This document shows positions 52,150-63,861 of a stretch of DNA of 64,000 nt, one piece after another (position 1 is the stretch's first letter; every line of letters begins with the position of its first letter). The notes beneath the pieces were generated by a model. It was given only the letters and a program-made list of their open reading frames with translations, ran no database searches and was not told the origin of the DNA. Source of the stretch: Myoxocephalus aenaeus (taxonomy: Eukaryota > Chordata > Actinopteri > Perciformes > Cottidae); NCBI GenBank assembly GCA_038501785.1, contig JBAMJR010000070.1, positions 4,503,501 to 4,567,500 of the forward strand, given 5' to 3'. The translations under genes and the position numbers were made by a program.

Positions 52150-52503
52150 CTCCGGTGCTGCTAACGCTACTGGCTCTGCTAACGCCTCCGGCTCTGCTAA
52201 CGCTAGGTGCTGCTAACACTACCGGCTCTGCTAGCGCTACCGGATCTGCTAATGCTACCGGTGCTGCTAACGCTACCGGATCTGCTAATGCTACCGGTGC
52301 TGCTAACGCTACCGGTGCTGCTAACACAACCGGCTCTACTAACGCTACCGGTGCTGTTAACGCTACCGGTGCTGCTAACACCTCCGGCTCTGCTAACGCT
52401 AGGTGCTGCTAACGCTACCGGCTCTGCTAGCGCTACCGGATCTGCTAATGCTACCGGTGCTGCTAACGCTACCGGTGCTGCTAACACAACCGGCTCTGCT
52501 CCT
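52150..52503. repeat. 18-bp minisatellite, GCTGCTAACGCTACCGGT unit
   Basis: About 19 units of GGTGCTGCTAACGCTACC with GGCTCTGCT and GGATCTGCTAAT variants. An internal block (TCCGGCTCTGCTAACGCTAGG to AACACAACCGGC) occurs twice, so block duplication took place. Stop-free frames run through on both strands (GAANAT repeated on the plus strand). There is no start or splice context, so it is read as non-coding. Confidence 0.92.
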
Positions 52504-53533
52504 GCTGATTGTTGTCCACAATGAATCAATATCAGAGATCGGCGACTAGAAAGCATTGATGAGTATCTCTCAGTCATATATTTTGACTGAATATCAGCCG
52601 ATAGCGATGGGCAGTAACACTTTATGTCACTCTACGATGGTTAAACGCGTCCTCTGACCAGTGAGTTAATCTCACTTTTTATATATATGACAGCAATGAA
52701 CAAAACACATGCAAAGCCCCAAACATGTATGCATAAAAATCAATTATTTAATCAAATTATGGCACCATGAAGCCCGATGTACTTGAACAATGAGGCGATG
52801 AGCTGTTCACAGCCCTGAAAGACGTCTTTAACGTCCTCCGCTTTGCACGTCGGCCATATTTAATTCCTCCAGCGCGCTCGTGATGAAGTAATGCGGCTTA
52901 TCTCCGACTGAAAAGGAAGCGCGCTGATTGTTTGTTCTTCGTGCCGATTCCTCCGTCCTCGTTCAATGACTACCAGCAGACTGTGTTGACACACTTTGGA
53001 TTACTGGACACGAGGCCCGTCATTGAGAGAGGACGCCGCGGGCTTTTGTGGCTTTACTTTTGTGGCTTTACTTTTGTGGCTTTACTTTTCTACAATCTTG
53101 TTTTTAAATGTTGGTAGTGAGACTTTGTTATTTTCATGTTATGAAGAATGATATTCCCGTGTTTAATTGGCCTTTTTGAAGCATAATTACATTAAATGGG
53201 AAGTAGAAGTAGAAGGTTTCAACGCAGCTAAAAAGGAAAATAATCCACTGTTTTTTGATTAAAATATGACTTTTACCAGAGATGGATGCATGAACTCAAT
53301 TGAATCATGTGCCTCTCAGTGAAATATCACCATGCAATGTGACATTTTAAAGTATATAATAATGTATTATTCACAGGTACGTTTGCAGAACTTTTTAAAA
53401 ACGACTAACAATTGTTTTCATAATTGGTTAATCTTCTAATTACGTCCTTGATTAATTGATTTTAATTAAAAAACTAAAAAACTAAATACAGGGTTTTGCA
53501 ACCTGCTGCCAAATAAAGATCTGAACTGTCGGG

Positions 53534-53534
<1 letters not shown>

Positions 53535-53587
<53 letters not shown>
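53535..53587. repeat. (GT)n microsatellite
   Basis: About 26 perfect GT units. Confidence 0.97.
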
Positions 53588-53592
<5 letters not shown>

Positions 53593-54524
53593 CCGGTCTG
53601 AGCACTTCCTCCCCGCCTCGGGCCTCCAATGGGCTTCGAGGAGGCGGCTGTGTTCAGGTGGACGTGTCGTCTCTTGTGTTGTGACTCTGAGGGCAGGATG
53701 CCGCTGGATTATATTTATATACACATTTATATACTTTGCTGACTTTGTTCCAGTCTGGGTGAGTTTGTCTGTCGGTGTTGAAGGACGCTCATTGTTTGAA
53801 TAAGATCGTCATAAAGGTGCAAGTCTTTTCCAGTTTGTCAACCGTGTTTAACAACATTTAGATGTTCCAAAGTCTGCCTTTAAAAAGCTAGAAATTAAAC
53901 AGATTTTGAAAGTATAGCCTTAACACTTCCCCCTGTTCCTGCTCTCTGCATTAAGGCAGCGTTGTGCAGCGTTATATTCTATATATTTGGTAGTTATTCC
54001 ACACAGTTCTGAAGTGCATGCTCGTGTGTGAATAACAGTGATTAAGACATGAAACACATGGAATCCAGTCGTCAGGAGGCGTTAAAATAAAAACAAATCC
54101 CCCGCCTTTATTTTCCTCCTGGAGACCCAGATGTGTGAGCGGCTGCTGAGCGATGACGTCGGTTCTGGTTTACAGACACTCTGCGTGTGGCGGTGAGCTT
54201 TGACAAGGTGACATCACCTCGTTACTTCCTCTTCTTCTTTTTCCCAGAGCACCTCGGAGCGATGTGTGTGTGTGTGTGTTGTGTTGTTTTTCGGCAAAAC
54301 AGCAGTAGTGATACGGCAACGTCTGTCTCCTAGCAACGTGCCAGATCTCAAATTGACGGAGAGACTCTTGAAAGCGTTTCGCTCGCAGCGGCGCCGCGAG
54401 TCAGAGAGCTGAGGTGCAGCCGGACGAACCTTTTTTATTTTAGTGTTTCTCTTTTTCTCCCCACTGAACGTTTTCCTGCTGAGCGCCTTCACTTCTCAAG
54501 TTTGTCTGTTTGCAGCAGCACATA

Positions 54525-54526
<2 letters not shown>

Positions 54527-54595
<69 letters not shown>

Positions 54596-54722
54596 TCACT
54601 CACTCACTCACTCACTCACTCACTCACACTCTCACACTCTCACACTCTCTCTCAAACACACACACACAAACACTCTCTTACTCTCTCACTCTCATACACT
54701 CTATCACACACTCACACACACA
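54527..54722. repeat. Compound CA/CACT microsatellite, about 195 bp
   Basis: A CA run (to about 54,591) passes into CTCA tetramers and then mixed CACACTCT units. The plus strand is almost free of G throughout. Confidence 0.95.
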
Positions 54723-54889
54723 CCTGAGCCGGTCCTTAGCAGCATTTGTTGTGTCGCCCTCTCTGAGGTGAACTCTTTTATTTAATAAGTGAATCAAAGT
54801 GTTTCATTGAAGGAGTGAGACCTGATTCATGTTATGAGGAAACGTCTTTGTTTTTTCTTAATTGGTTGAACTTTTCAGGATTGTTGACG

Positions 54890-55160
54890 GCGCTGTTGTC
54901 CCTGCAGTTATTAATCATTTTTCTTATTTATTTTTATTTTGTAATAATCCTCATTTACATCGCCTCCACAAGCTGCCTCTTTAAGTAGCTTAATTAAAAG
55001 TGTCAGCGCTGTTTGAAGTTGGGCAGAGCGGCCGCGCTTCGGCTCCGTCTCAGGTCTCCGGGATCTGTATTTGAATCTGGAGATGGGGATCGGGCCCCCG
55101 GCTGCACGAATCACAGCGTTCACCTCTTTCATCTGCTTTGAAAAAGGCACAATTTTCTCT
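54890..55160. promoter_or_regulatory. Candidate conserved non-coding element in the intron
   Basis: Repeat-poor block with CAGTTATTAATCATTTTTC (about 54,905) and AGTAGCTTAATTAAAAGTGT (about 54,984), followed by GC-rich sequence. Enhancer-like composition only. Confidence 0.22.
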
Positions 55161-57029
55161 CAGTGCAGAAGATGCCTTTCATCAAAGAGCGGTGGTTTGT
55201 TTTGCTGATGAGAGGTTTTCTTTGGACTCTGTGTGACCTCGCTGAGGACTGATGGCTCAGTGGAGGAGCGCCGCATGCACACAGGTGTGTGTTCTCAAAC
55301 CTCTAGGAAATATATATATATGTATGTATATATGTATATATGTATAGTGCAACTTTAAAGCAGTAAAGGAAATATAGTGACTGTATATTGAGACACATTT
55401 TCCAGTAAATGTAGCAGTATAAAAGTAAAGTGTTGCATGTTTTATATCTTTCAGAATTGGCAAATACAAATTTTCTATTATTTCCTAATTATGCTCCTGT
55501 TTTCGTGACAGAGTGCCTCAAACAAATCACAGCTGAAATATTTGCAAGTCAGTTTTTTCAGTTTTCAGTCAGGCATTCGTCGCTACGTAATAATGCGGCG
55601 TAATTCGTAGATATCCCACAAAATAGTTTGCGTGTCATCAACGTAATCTTGAACGAGGAAGTATGTTTCATTAACTCTTTTTGACACTTAACAAAATAGG
55701 AAAAAAAATTGCACGTGAAATGTTGCTAAACTTGCTACCATCTGAATACAGCGAACAATTTGTCCAATCTTACCGAAGAATAAGTGAATCTGACTTTTTC
55801 ACTTTCATAGCTCAGGTTTACCTTTTTCGGGAATGTCTGTGTGTTTGAGGACTCAGACCTCTCCTCTCTCTTTTCCCACGTGGATGTGTTGTTTGTATCC
55901 GTGCGTGCAAAAGGTCTCCTGTCGTCAAACATCAGCTGTAGAGAATGAAACCGAACACCTGGAGAGACGTAGTGGACGAACGCCCGATGTCCTCCGCTCC
56001 CCTCCTGCGGTTGGGCGGCGTCCCGGCGCTGCAGGAGTCGGCGTCGCGCTCCGGCAGCGCCGACGCTCGCCGGCTGGAAATTGTCATAATGTGGAAACTG
56101 CAGTGGTCGGCTGCACAGCCCTCCATCAGGGGCTCTGTCTGTGCTGACACAGGCACACACAATGCAGCAATACACAAAATATACCAACAAAAAAAGCATT
56201 ACGGTTCTGCATTCACAGCCTCGGCTGCAGGGATTTACACCCATTTAGCCACCAGCGTGGGCGAGGTTCACGGATGGGTCGATCCGGTCCGGCTCACAGC
56301 TGGTGGTCCTGCTCAACCCAGAGGTGCTGTTGGGTGGGGTCGAGGTCCTGGTTCTGAGCTTCAAGGGATCGCAAAAGTCACGTTTTTCGGATCCTATCGC
56401 GCTTTTGATTCACAGATGGGATCAACAGTGAAGAAGAAAAATGCCCCAATCACGTTTTTGGGGTTTTGCCAATAAAGTTTCAGTCGTCCAGATGTTTTTT
56501 CTTTCACTGGAACTCTGCCAAAACCATTAAAAACAGATAAAAAAAAAAAAAATGTTAGCTAATGGCTAACAAGACAGTTTGTTATGACATGTTTTGCATG
56601 TAAAAAATCCCCCAAATTGAACTCAAAGTGAAATATTCACGTGGCTTTAACGTGGAAATGTTCTTTCTTTCCATCTATTCTTATTTTTTCTTGATTTTTA
56701 AGCTAACATTGTTAGGGATCGGAAAGCTCCATCTTTGCAGTTCAGATTGCAAACGTTTAAAAGAGATATACACGTCAAAATGCAGTCTGGACGCTGCAGA
56801 TTCGTCTTATTTTGACTTTTTGTCACAATCTAGAACCCAAAACAATATTTCCTCGTCGGTTTCCAGGAGCAACTTCAAGCGGCTCTACGCTGCTGGTGGG
56901 TGATTTCCACATTTGACTTTGAGAAACATTGCTGAGAGCATAAAAACCCCTCTGAAAGCCCTCGTTAATGTGTCGTATAACGAGGATATTAAGCTGGAGA
57001 GCATCGACACGCTCCCCTCGCTCTGCGAC

Positions 57030-57260
57030 GACTCCGTGATTAATTCAAATTGGTTACAGTACTCGCTTTCCTTCGACCCCTTAAACCCCGGCAACTAGGA
57101 GCCAAATCTCTAATAAGTTCCCTCAACTCAACCTTAAAACCGAGACGTTATCCTCACACGGCCTTCTGGGGAGAAGCGAGGCGCCGTGACCTTCAGCGGA
57201 GGACTGTTCTCCGTCCTCCTCGTGCAGCTCAACATGAAACGTAAGAAGAATGGGCTGCGG
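57030..57260. promoter_or_regulatory. Candidate conserved non-coding element in the intron
   Basis: Contains CCGTGATTAATTCAAATTGG (about 57,034) and TACAGTTAATTGATGAG (about 57,262) around a GC-balanced, repeat-free core. Enhancer-like composition only. Confidence 0.2.
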
Positions 57261-59098
57261 ATTACAGTTAATTGATGAGTTCTGGATTAGCACAAAAAGC
57301 AGCTGCTGTTGCCCTTTAGCCTGCTCCTCCTGCTCCTACTGCAGCTGCTAAATGCACTGGAAGAAGTGTTGACTCCCATCCAAAATGGGTGTGTGTGTGT
57401 GTGGGTGTGTGAGCAACTTGAATATGCAAAATGCTGGCTCAGCACGTCGCCCACAGTGAAGACTTTTGGACGTTTGGTTTGACTTGTGTTGTAATATTTA
57501 TGTCGCTGCAAAGATCCATACGGCTGCAACATTTATTTGCTGATGGAGAACGATGAACTTCATACTTTATAGCGTGAGTGACGAGCCGTCGGCTCAGAGT
57601 CGGCACGGCACGATGCATTTATCTATTTGTTTTAAATGAGTGAATGTCCTTAATGGAGAGAGACCACAGATCACACGGGACGGACGGTTCAGTCTCATTG
57701 TTTCTGGCTTATTTAGTGGCAGCGAGTGTGTCTCATCCTGTCGGCTCCTCTGCAGCTTTAACGTGAGAGAAGGTTGAATAAAGGTCGGCATATTCTGGAT
57801 GTCTTTGTGTGTGTTTGGCGGTTCTAGATATCTCAAAAAGCCTGCCAATAAAGTTCAGTTGAATGTTCGGCCATGAGCCAAAGACCTGCTGGTGTCTCTC
57901 CAAGTATTTTTTTTTTTTTTAAGGATTTATTATTATGACCATTTAGGAGCTGAGTCCAAATGTCCAACCTCTGGCTCGCCAAGTCTGCGGGAGATAAAAA
58001 AAACATCAATCTTTATTTTTCTTTGTGGTTCAGAACAGAATTGATAAAACAATATATTGTCCTCTAGATCTGGATGATATGACTAAATATCACAATATGT
58101 TTTTTTTAATATATATATATTGTTCAATGTTGATTTAATAATAATGGTGTTAAAGCAAAATGCACAGCTTTAAGAGTTTTGTCCTAAAGAAACCAATCGA
58201 TCAATTTTGTCCTTTTAACAATTTTATTACTTTATTTGCCGGTTATGCAGCGTCATACATTTAGCCACGCATCCACCACAGGGACATGAATACAGCGCTG
58301 AGACCAAGATAAACAGTAAATAAATACAAAATCATGTAATCCTGCAGCTCTTCCTAACTTTTCCAAATGTGGCTGGAACAAATCGATCAAATTATGAAAA
58401 GTGAATCGAGTCATTTTATCCATCGTGACCGTTTATGAACTAAATATCTATAAATGAATCGCATGTGTGGAAGATGTTAAGCGTGACGTTTTTATAGATT
58501 GCTTCATCGCCCGGCCTCACTACAATTAATATTTATACATTTTCATCCATATTGACGTGATTTATGGATAATATTCTCCCGGAAGGGTGAAAAGTACAGA
58601 ATACAGGATACACATCACCATCATGAGGACTGGTGCTCTTCAGATGCATCAGTGTCGTTGTTTGTCCTTGAATGAATGCAGAGTAAATAACAGCAATAGA
58701 ATTGACCTTCACCTTTATTCAAGTTATGTTTTGTTCACATAGGCAGTTATGTATTATATTAGATAAGTAGATAAGTAGACCTTGATTCATTCGGTCAAAC
58801 TGCGGTTTCCAAACTTAAACGCTCCATTTGATACGTAACGTAATACAAAAACAAAATATGACATGTGCACATGTTTTTAGTACTCTGACAGTCTGATATC
58901 CATGTCCAGCATCACTGAGTTGACGTCCAGGTGAACACACACAGGTGCAATAACGAACCGGCGTGCATCATGTGAGCAGTGACATCACACAGTGACATCA
59001 TCGACTCGTTAACATTTCACTGCTTCACACCACCTCAGGGTTTGCAGATTAACACTTCCCCCCCCGCTGCTTCCAGTTTATTATATTGAGCGGGGTGA

Positions 59099-59117
59099 AG
59101 GTGTGTGTGTGTGTGTG

Positions 59118-59150
<33 letters not shown>
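59099..59150. repeat. (TG)n microsatellite, interrupted
   Basis: A TG tract with one TAGG interruption. A second, longer interrupted tract follows at 59,271-59,327 with two TGCG interruptions. Confidence 0.94.
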
Positions 59151-59151
<1 letters not shown>

Positions 59152-59293
59152 GTGTGTATAGTGTGTATACATGTGTGTACTTCAGGCTGCGGTGGTTATT
59201 TTTAACTTCTGTCTGCGAGGACGAGTGCACTTTCTCCTCGGCTGATTGTGTGTGGAGGCCCTGAGGGAACGTGTGTGTGTGTGTGTGTGTGCG

Positions 59294-59326
<33 letters not shown>

Positions 59327-59663
59327 TACTCCCAGTGGGCCACAGGCATGTTGCATTGGTGGGGGCCGCCTCTCGGTCACTCGCCATCATCAATAAGTCA
59401 TACGTCCTTCGCTCCCCTGACGCCACAAACACACTCAGAATTATTTAAGAGTGGCACGTTTAGCAAAGATGGACCCAGCAGTCAACTTAAGCTCAATCAA
59501 GTCCTCAACTTTCATTTTTAACAGTTTGCGTCCAGATTGGTCCTCCACTTGAGAATCACTCAGATCTTTAAAACGTCTCCCGGACCTTTTTAGGGTTTTG
59601 TTTGGTTGTTTTCTATGTGTGACAGAAAATAGGTCACAAACCGATTGGAATCCAGGTCAACCT

Positions 59664-59752
<89 letters not shown>
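59664..59752. repeat. (GT)n(GA)n microsatellite, about 89 bp
   Basis: About 40 GT units passing into GAGAGAGA. Confidence 0.97.
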
Positions 59753-59754
<2 letters not shown>

Positions 59755-60505
59755 TGTTTATCCTGCAGCAAGTCAATTGAGGCGATCTGCAAAAATTATC
59801 AACAACTATCAGCTATTTCTTTAGAAAAGTGAGTATTTGCTGACTTATTGTTGTTGTATATTGTATAAATAAATAAAAAAGCAATATTAAAATGTGAACT
59901 TGGGCTTCTTCTGGAAACTGCAACAGGCATTATTTGCTGTTCTTTTGACCAGACAATCAATTTAACAGATTAATCAATAACCCAATAGCATCTCCCGTAC
60001 AATCATGCAAATCAAGTGTTTCACATGCAGAGCAAGATTTAAACGGCTCAGACCAAAACAATTATAATAGAAAAAATAGACAATAAATAAACAAAAAAGC
60101 AAGCACCTGAAGTAAAAGTCAGGCTAAATGAGTATCCATTGCAACCTTTCTGCTGAATATGTTATTATTATAATTTTCTTTTTATATTAGTGGTTTGAGG
60201 CGTTACATGTGAAGGTTGCTCAAATCAATTATCAAAATCAGTTTTGTCAACATCCAATTTCATTTGTGAGGTTTGGATCTTTGCACACAATCAATGTTGG
60301 AAATGCTACCATTTGTGATTTTAAATAATTTCTGTGGCTTAAATAACACATTTTGTATTCATCGTGCAGCTTTATGCTCGGGCTTGACGAGTGGAAAATG
60401 AGTGACAAGGTGGCTGTGGAAGGGAAAAGATTGAGGGGGGAAAGGTGAAAACTAGGAAGAATTGATGCAAAGCAGAAGAGGAAAAGCTTTTCAGTCAGAA
60501 GGGAA

Positions 60506-60532
60506 GAAGAGAGAGAGAGAGAGGGAGAGAGA

Positions 60533-60576
<44 letters not shown>

Positions 60577-60577
60577 C
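60506..60577. repeat. (GA)n microsatellite with GGGA interruptions
   Basis: A homopurine GA tract of about 70 bp with several GGGAGA interruptions. Confidence 0.95.
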
Positions 60578-61043
60578 TAGGTGCATGGGAATATTGAGCC
60601 ACAAAGCATTTATGTCAGATCAAAGCTAATCCTTATCTTTGGCGGAAAAGGATTCAGTAATACCCCGGGCTGTCTCGCCCCCTCAAGGGCAGCTCTCTTT
60701 CTCCCCTCACTTCTCCCCAAAAAATGCCAGGATTTTTTATTTTTTCCCCCGGCGTCTTTTTTTCCTCGACTTTGACTCGGTAACGGTGCGAAAAACTAGG
60801 TCAGCATTGGGAGGGAGAGCATGAGAGAGGAGGCAGGTACACGATGCACGATACACTCTCTGCATCCTGAGGTCACTTCCTGTTGTCTTACTGCTACCTG
60901 GACGCATGGCAGCGCTTCACCTGGATGCATCCTCTTGTTTACAGGGAGACGGGGTTACCTTTTATTTGTGGTTCCAATTTGGGGAGAACTTGAACCTGAT
61001 GAATTGAATCTGGTTCATTTCCACGAAATTGTGGTTAATGCAC

Positions 61044-61648
61044 TAAATGAACATCATGCTGTATTGAAGAAGACTTGAAACTAGAGATTGAGACATAAAC
61101 TCATGTTTACAATGTTTACTGAGGGAATAAATCAATCAGTCATTTTCTATAGACTTCTATACAACCAGAGGAGTCGCCCCATGATGGCCAGTAGAGAGAA
61201 TGCAGCTTTAACACATGAATCATAGACTTCTATACAACCAGAGGAATCACCCCCTGGTGGTCATTAGAGAGAATGCAGCTTTAACACATGAATCATATAC
61301 TTCTATACAACCAGAGGAATCACCCCCTGGTGGTCATTAGAGAGAATACAGCTTTAACATATGAATCATATACTTCTATACAACCAGAGGAGTCACCCCC
61401 TGGTGGTCAGTAGAGAGAATGCAGCTTTAACACATGAAGCAGAGACTTCTATACAAACAGAGGAGTCGACCCCTGGTGGTCAGTAGAGAGAATGCAGCTT
61501 TAACACATGAAGCATATACTTCTATACAACCAGAGGAGTCACCCCCTGGTGGTCAGTAGAGAGAATGCAGCTTTAACACATGAAGCATATACTTCTATAC
61601 AACTAGAGGAGTCGCCCCCTGATGGTCAGTAGAGAGAATGCGGCTTTA
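61044..61648 (-). mobile_element. Dispersed repeat copy with seven CTCF-like units (reverse)
   Basis: The middle part (ATGAACATCATGCTGTATTG onward) is followed by seven 73-74 bp units with GAGTC/GAATC starts at about 61,169, 61,243, 61,317, 61,390, 61,464, 61,537 and 61,610. The predominant core is CACCCCCTGGTGG; the first and last units carry CATGATGG and CTGATGG variants. Each unit ends GAATGCAGCTTTAACACATG. The high similarity between units suggests recent array growth. Confidence 0.9.
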
Positions 61649-61859
61649 AGACTCTTCAGTATTTGCATTGGATTCTATGCCTCAGGATCCTCCAGGAAGA
61701 GCTGGAGGACACGGATACAGACAAGGGCATCTTGAGATATCGAAGGATCAATCGATGAAATGCTCTCAAAAGGATTCGGGGTTTTGATAAGAAGATTCTA
61801 CGTGGGATTTCGATTCGCTCAAATGCTATCGAGTCCTCGTCTCGTTGCAGTTATTCAAG

Positions 61860-62060
61860 GTCGAATTTGAACGTCCTCTCTGGTCCAAATGAACCCAAAC
61901 TGAAAGACTCCAGATGGGATAAACTGCTCCAAGCTCGCCCGGCGTGAGCCCGCTCTTATCTGCCGGTGTCCCCACAGGGCGCCGTGACGAGTTTAATTGC
62001 CTGAGATCTTGTTTTTTGATAAAGGGCCCGAGATGTATGGTGTTGCAGTGCAATCAGTGG
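61860..62060. promoter_or_regulatory. Candidate conserved non-coding element about 1 kb upstream of the rnf152 coding exon
   Basis: Repeat-free stretch with CGCTCTTATCTGCC (GATA-type core, about 61,951) and GACGAGTTTAATTGCCTGAG (about 61,986). Listed for its composition and position; not tested. Confidence 0.2.
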
Positions 62061-62342
62061 TCACCTTTTTTTTTCTTCTTCATTTTTATCGCCACCTTTC
62101 TCTCCATCTCTCGCTACACTCCATCTGTCTCACTCCTCACCCTCGCTGTCGACCAACAGTCGAGCCCGGAAGGGACACCCGGCTCTGTTGAGATGGCAAA
62201 AACTCTAGTTATCTTCTTCTCCTCGGCAGCTTTCACACTTCTACAGTTTGGGCAATAAAAGGAAAAGTAGGCATGAACTTGTTTTGTATTAATTGTTTGC
62301 TTGGTGTCTGCATGGATTCACCCGGTAGACGCGATTATGCAA

Positions 62343-62381
62343 GAGGAGGAGGAGGAGGAGGAGGAGGAGGAGGAGGAGGAA
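62343..62381. repeat. (GGA)n trinucleotide repeat
   Basis: About 13 perfect GGA units. Confidence 0.96.
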
Positions 62382-63028
62382 ATATTAGAGTCTGTGGCCT
62401 GAATGAAACAGTTAAAAGAAATGGCCTCACTTAACACATGCATGAACTCGACTCTACTGCTTGGTACAATGTGTGCTGTGCATGATAATAGATCTATTGT
62501 TCGTGGTGCATTGTTTGACCCTTTGCACCAATCAGAGCTGAATCTCAGCTGAATGTTGTTTGGCATCGTGCAAGTTTTGAAGGTTTTAGCTCTTTAAAGT
62601 TTTTAGCTCTTTAAATGATTCGTTAGTTGTCGAGCATTTTTGTGTTTGTGCAGGTGTTTTGAGAGTGAGTGCATTTTTTGGTGCATGCAACTATGTTACG
62701 ATGGTTTTGGTGCTTTTTTTTTTACCGATACCAATAAATTGAACGGATACAGTAGCCGATATTTCGTGCCAGAAATCTGCTTTTGATTGTTGCGTCTCAT
62801 TTTTGAGAAACCTGCATTTCTGACACCGATGGAAAAATCCATTATGGATTAAAAGGTCCAGATTTGTTGAGCTGGAGTTAGCGTTCTCTGTGATTTACTG
62901 GCTTAATATCTTCCAAAGCTAAATTTTCATAGCAACACATCACTGTGCATGTCAGGACTGATTCTATGGACCACATACATTTCCTGTCAAAGTAAAAGTT
63001 TTAACTGTTGCATTCTCTTCTGTTGCAG

Positions 63029-63098
63029 ATGGATGACCACGCTGCATCGTGACGTCGCCTTGAAGTTGAGGACTCTGGTGGACGCTGTGATTTCTTAA
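63029..63098 (+). promoter_or_regulatory. Two overlapping upstream ORFs in the rnf152 5' UTR
   Basis: The coding exon opens at the acceptor (CAG/ATGG). An ATG at 63,029 gives a seven-codon ORF ending TGA at 63,052; if spliced to the proposed first exon its context is AAAGATGG, which is strong. A second ATG at 63,033, in another frame and with weak context (T at -3), gives 21 codons ending TAA at 63,098. Both stop before the main ATG at 63,208, so reinitiation is possible. They may dampen translation. Confidence 0.4.
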
Positions 63099-63207
63099 CA
63101 ACCTTTCTCCTCGACCTGTTTGGACTTTCTCTAAAATAATTGCTGTTGCCTGCCAGTGAATATAATAAGAAACCAACCTACTCTTCTTTAAAAAAAAGAA
63201 GAAAAAG

Positions 63208-63861
63208 ATGGAGACTCTTTCCCAGGACTCCATTCTGGAGTGCCAGATCTGCTTTAACTACTACAGCCCCCGCCGGCGGCCCAAACTCCTGGACTGCCGT
63301 CACACGTGCTGCTCGGTGTGCTTGACCCAGATGCGCAGCAGCCAGAAGGAGATCCGTTGTCCCTGGTGCCGCTGCGTCACCAGGCTCCCGCCGGGCCTGT
63401 CCGTCTCCCAGCTCCCGGACGACCCGGACATCATCACCGTCATCGCCATCCCTCACGCCTCCGAGCACACGCCGGTCTTCATCCGCCTCCCCAGCAACGG
63501 CTGCTACATGCTGCCGCTGCCCATCGGCAAGGAGCGGGCGCTGGGCCTCCCCGGGGAGCTGGGATGTCGTTTCCTGCCCGGCGGCCAGCAGAAGGGGATG
63601 ACGCTGGTGACCATGCCCGAGCAGCAGTCTCTGGGCCTGGCTATGAGTCTGGAGGGGATGGGCATGGGGATGGAGGTGGGAGAGGGCGAGAGGAGAGTCA
63701 CTGGCCCGGTGGGAGGAGGAGGAGGCGGAGGGAAGGGCTCCACGTGGTCCGGCGTGTGCACGGTGATCCTGGTGGCGTGTGTGCTGCTCTTCCTCCTGGG
63801 CATCGTGCTGCACAACATGTCCTGCATCTCCAAACGCTTCACTGTCATCTCCTGCGGCTGA
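63208..63861 (+). CDS. rnf152: RNF152, lysosomal RING-finger E3 ubiquitin ligase
   Basis: The 217-residue intronless frame begins METLSQDSILECQICFNYY, as in vertebrate RNF152. The C3HC4 RING spans about 12-54 with all ligands present (C12, C15, C30, H32, C35, C38, C51, C54). A conserved middle part (SEHTPVFI, GCYMLPLPI) is followed by a Met/Gly/Glu-rich linker and a single C-terminal membrane helix (about 183-202), ending KRFTVISCG. The mammalian protein is about 203 residues; the extra length lies in the linker, which includes a run of seven glycines. RNF152 sits in the lysosomal membrane, ubiquitinates RagA and RHEB and so lowers mTORC1 activity; in zebrafish it has been linked to neurogenesis. 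The start has strong context (AAGATGG). It lies far from any other gene in the window, with the 3' UTR running off the right edge. Confidence 0.97.
   Translation: METLSQDSILECQICFNYYSPRRRPKLLDCRHTCCSVCLTQMRSSQKEIRCPWCRCVTRLPPGLSVSQLPDDPDIITVIAIPHASEHTPVFIRLPSNGCYMLPLPIGKERALGLPGELGCRFLPGGQQKGMTLVTMPEQQSLGLAMSLEGMGMGMEVGEGERRVTGPVGGGGGGGKGSTWSGVCTVILVACVLLFLLGIVLHNMSCISKRFTVISCG

Noticed and set aside
55945..56475. 176-aa plus-strand frame with an overlapping minus-strand frame of 169 aa
   Set aside because: No recognisable domain, overlapping frames on both strands, and no codon bias compared with the real genes; most likely chance in GC-richer sequence.
63178..63848. Antisense frames of 211 and 114 aa opposite rnf152
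   Set aside because: They are shadows of the highly biased rnf152 coding strand.
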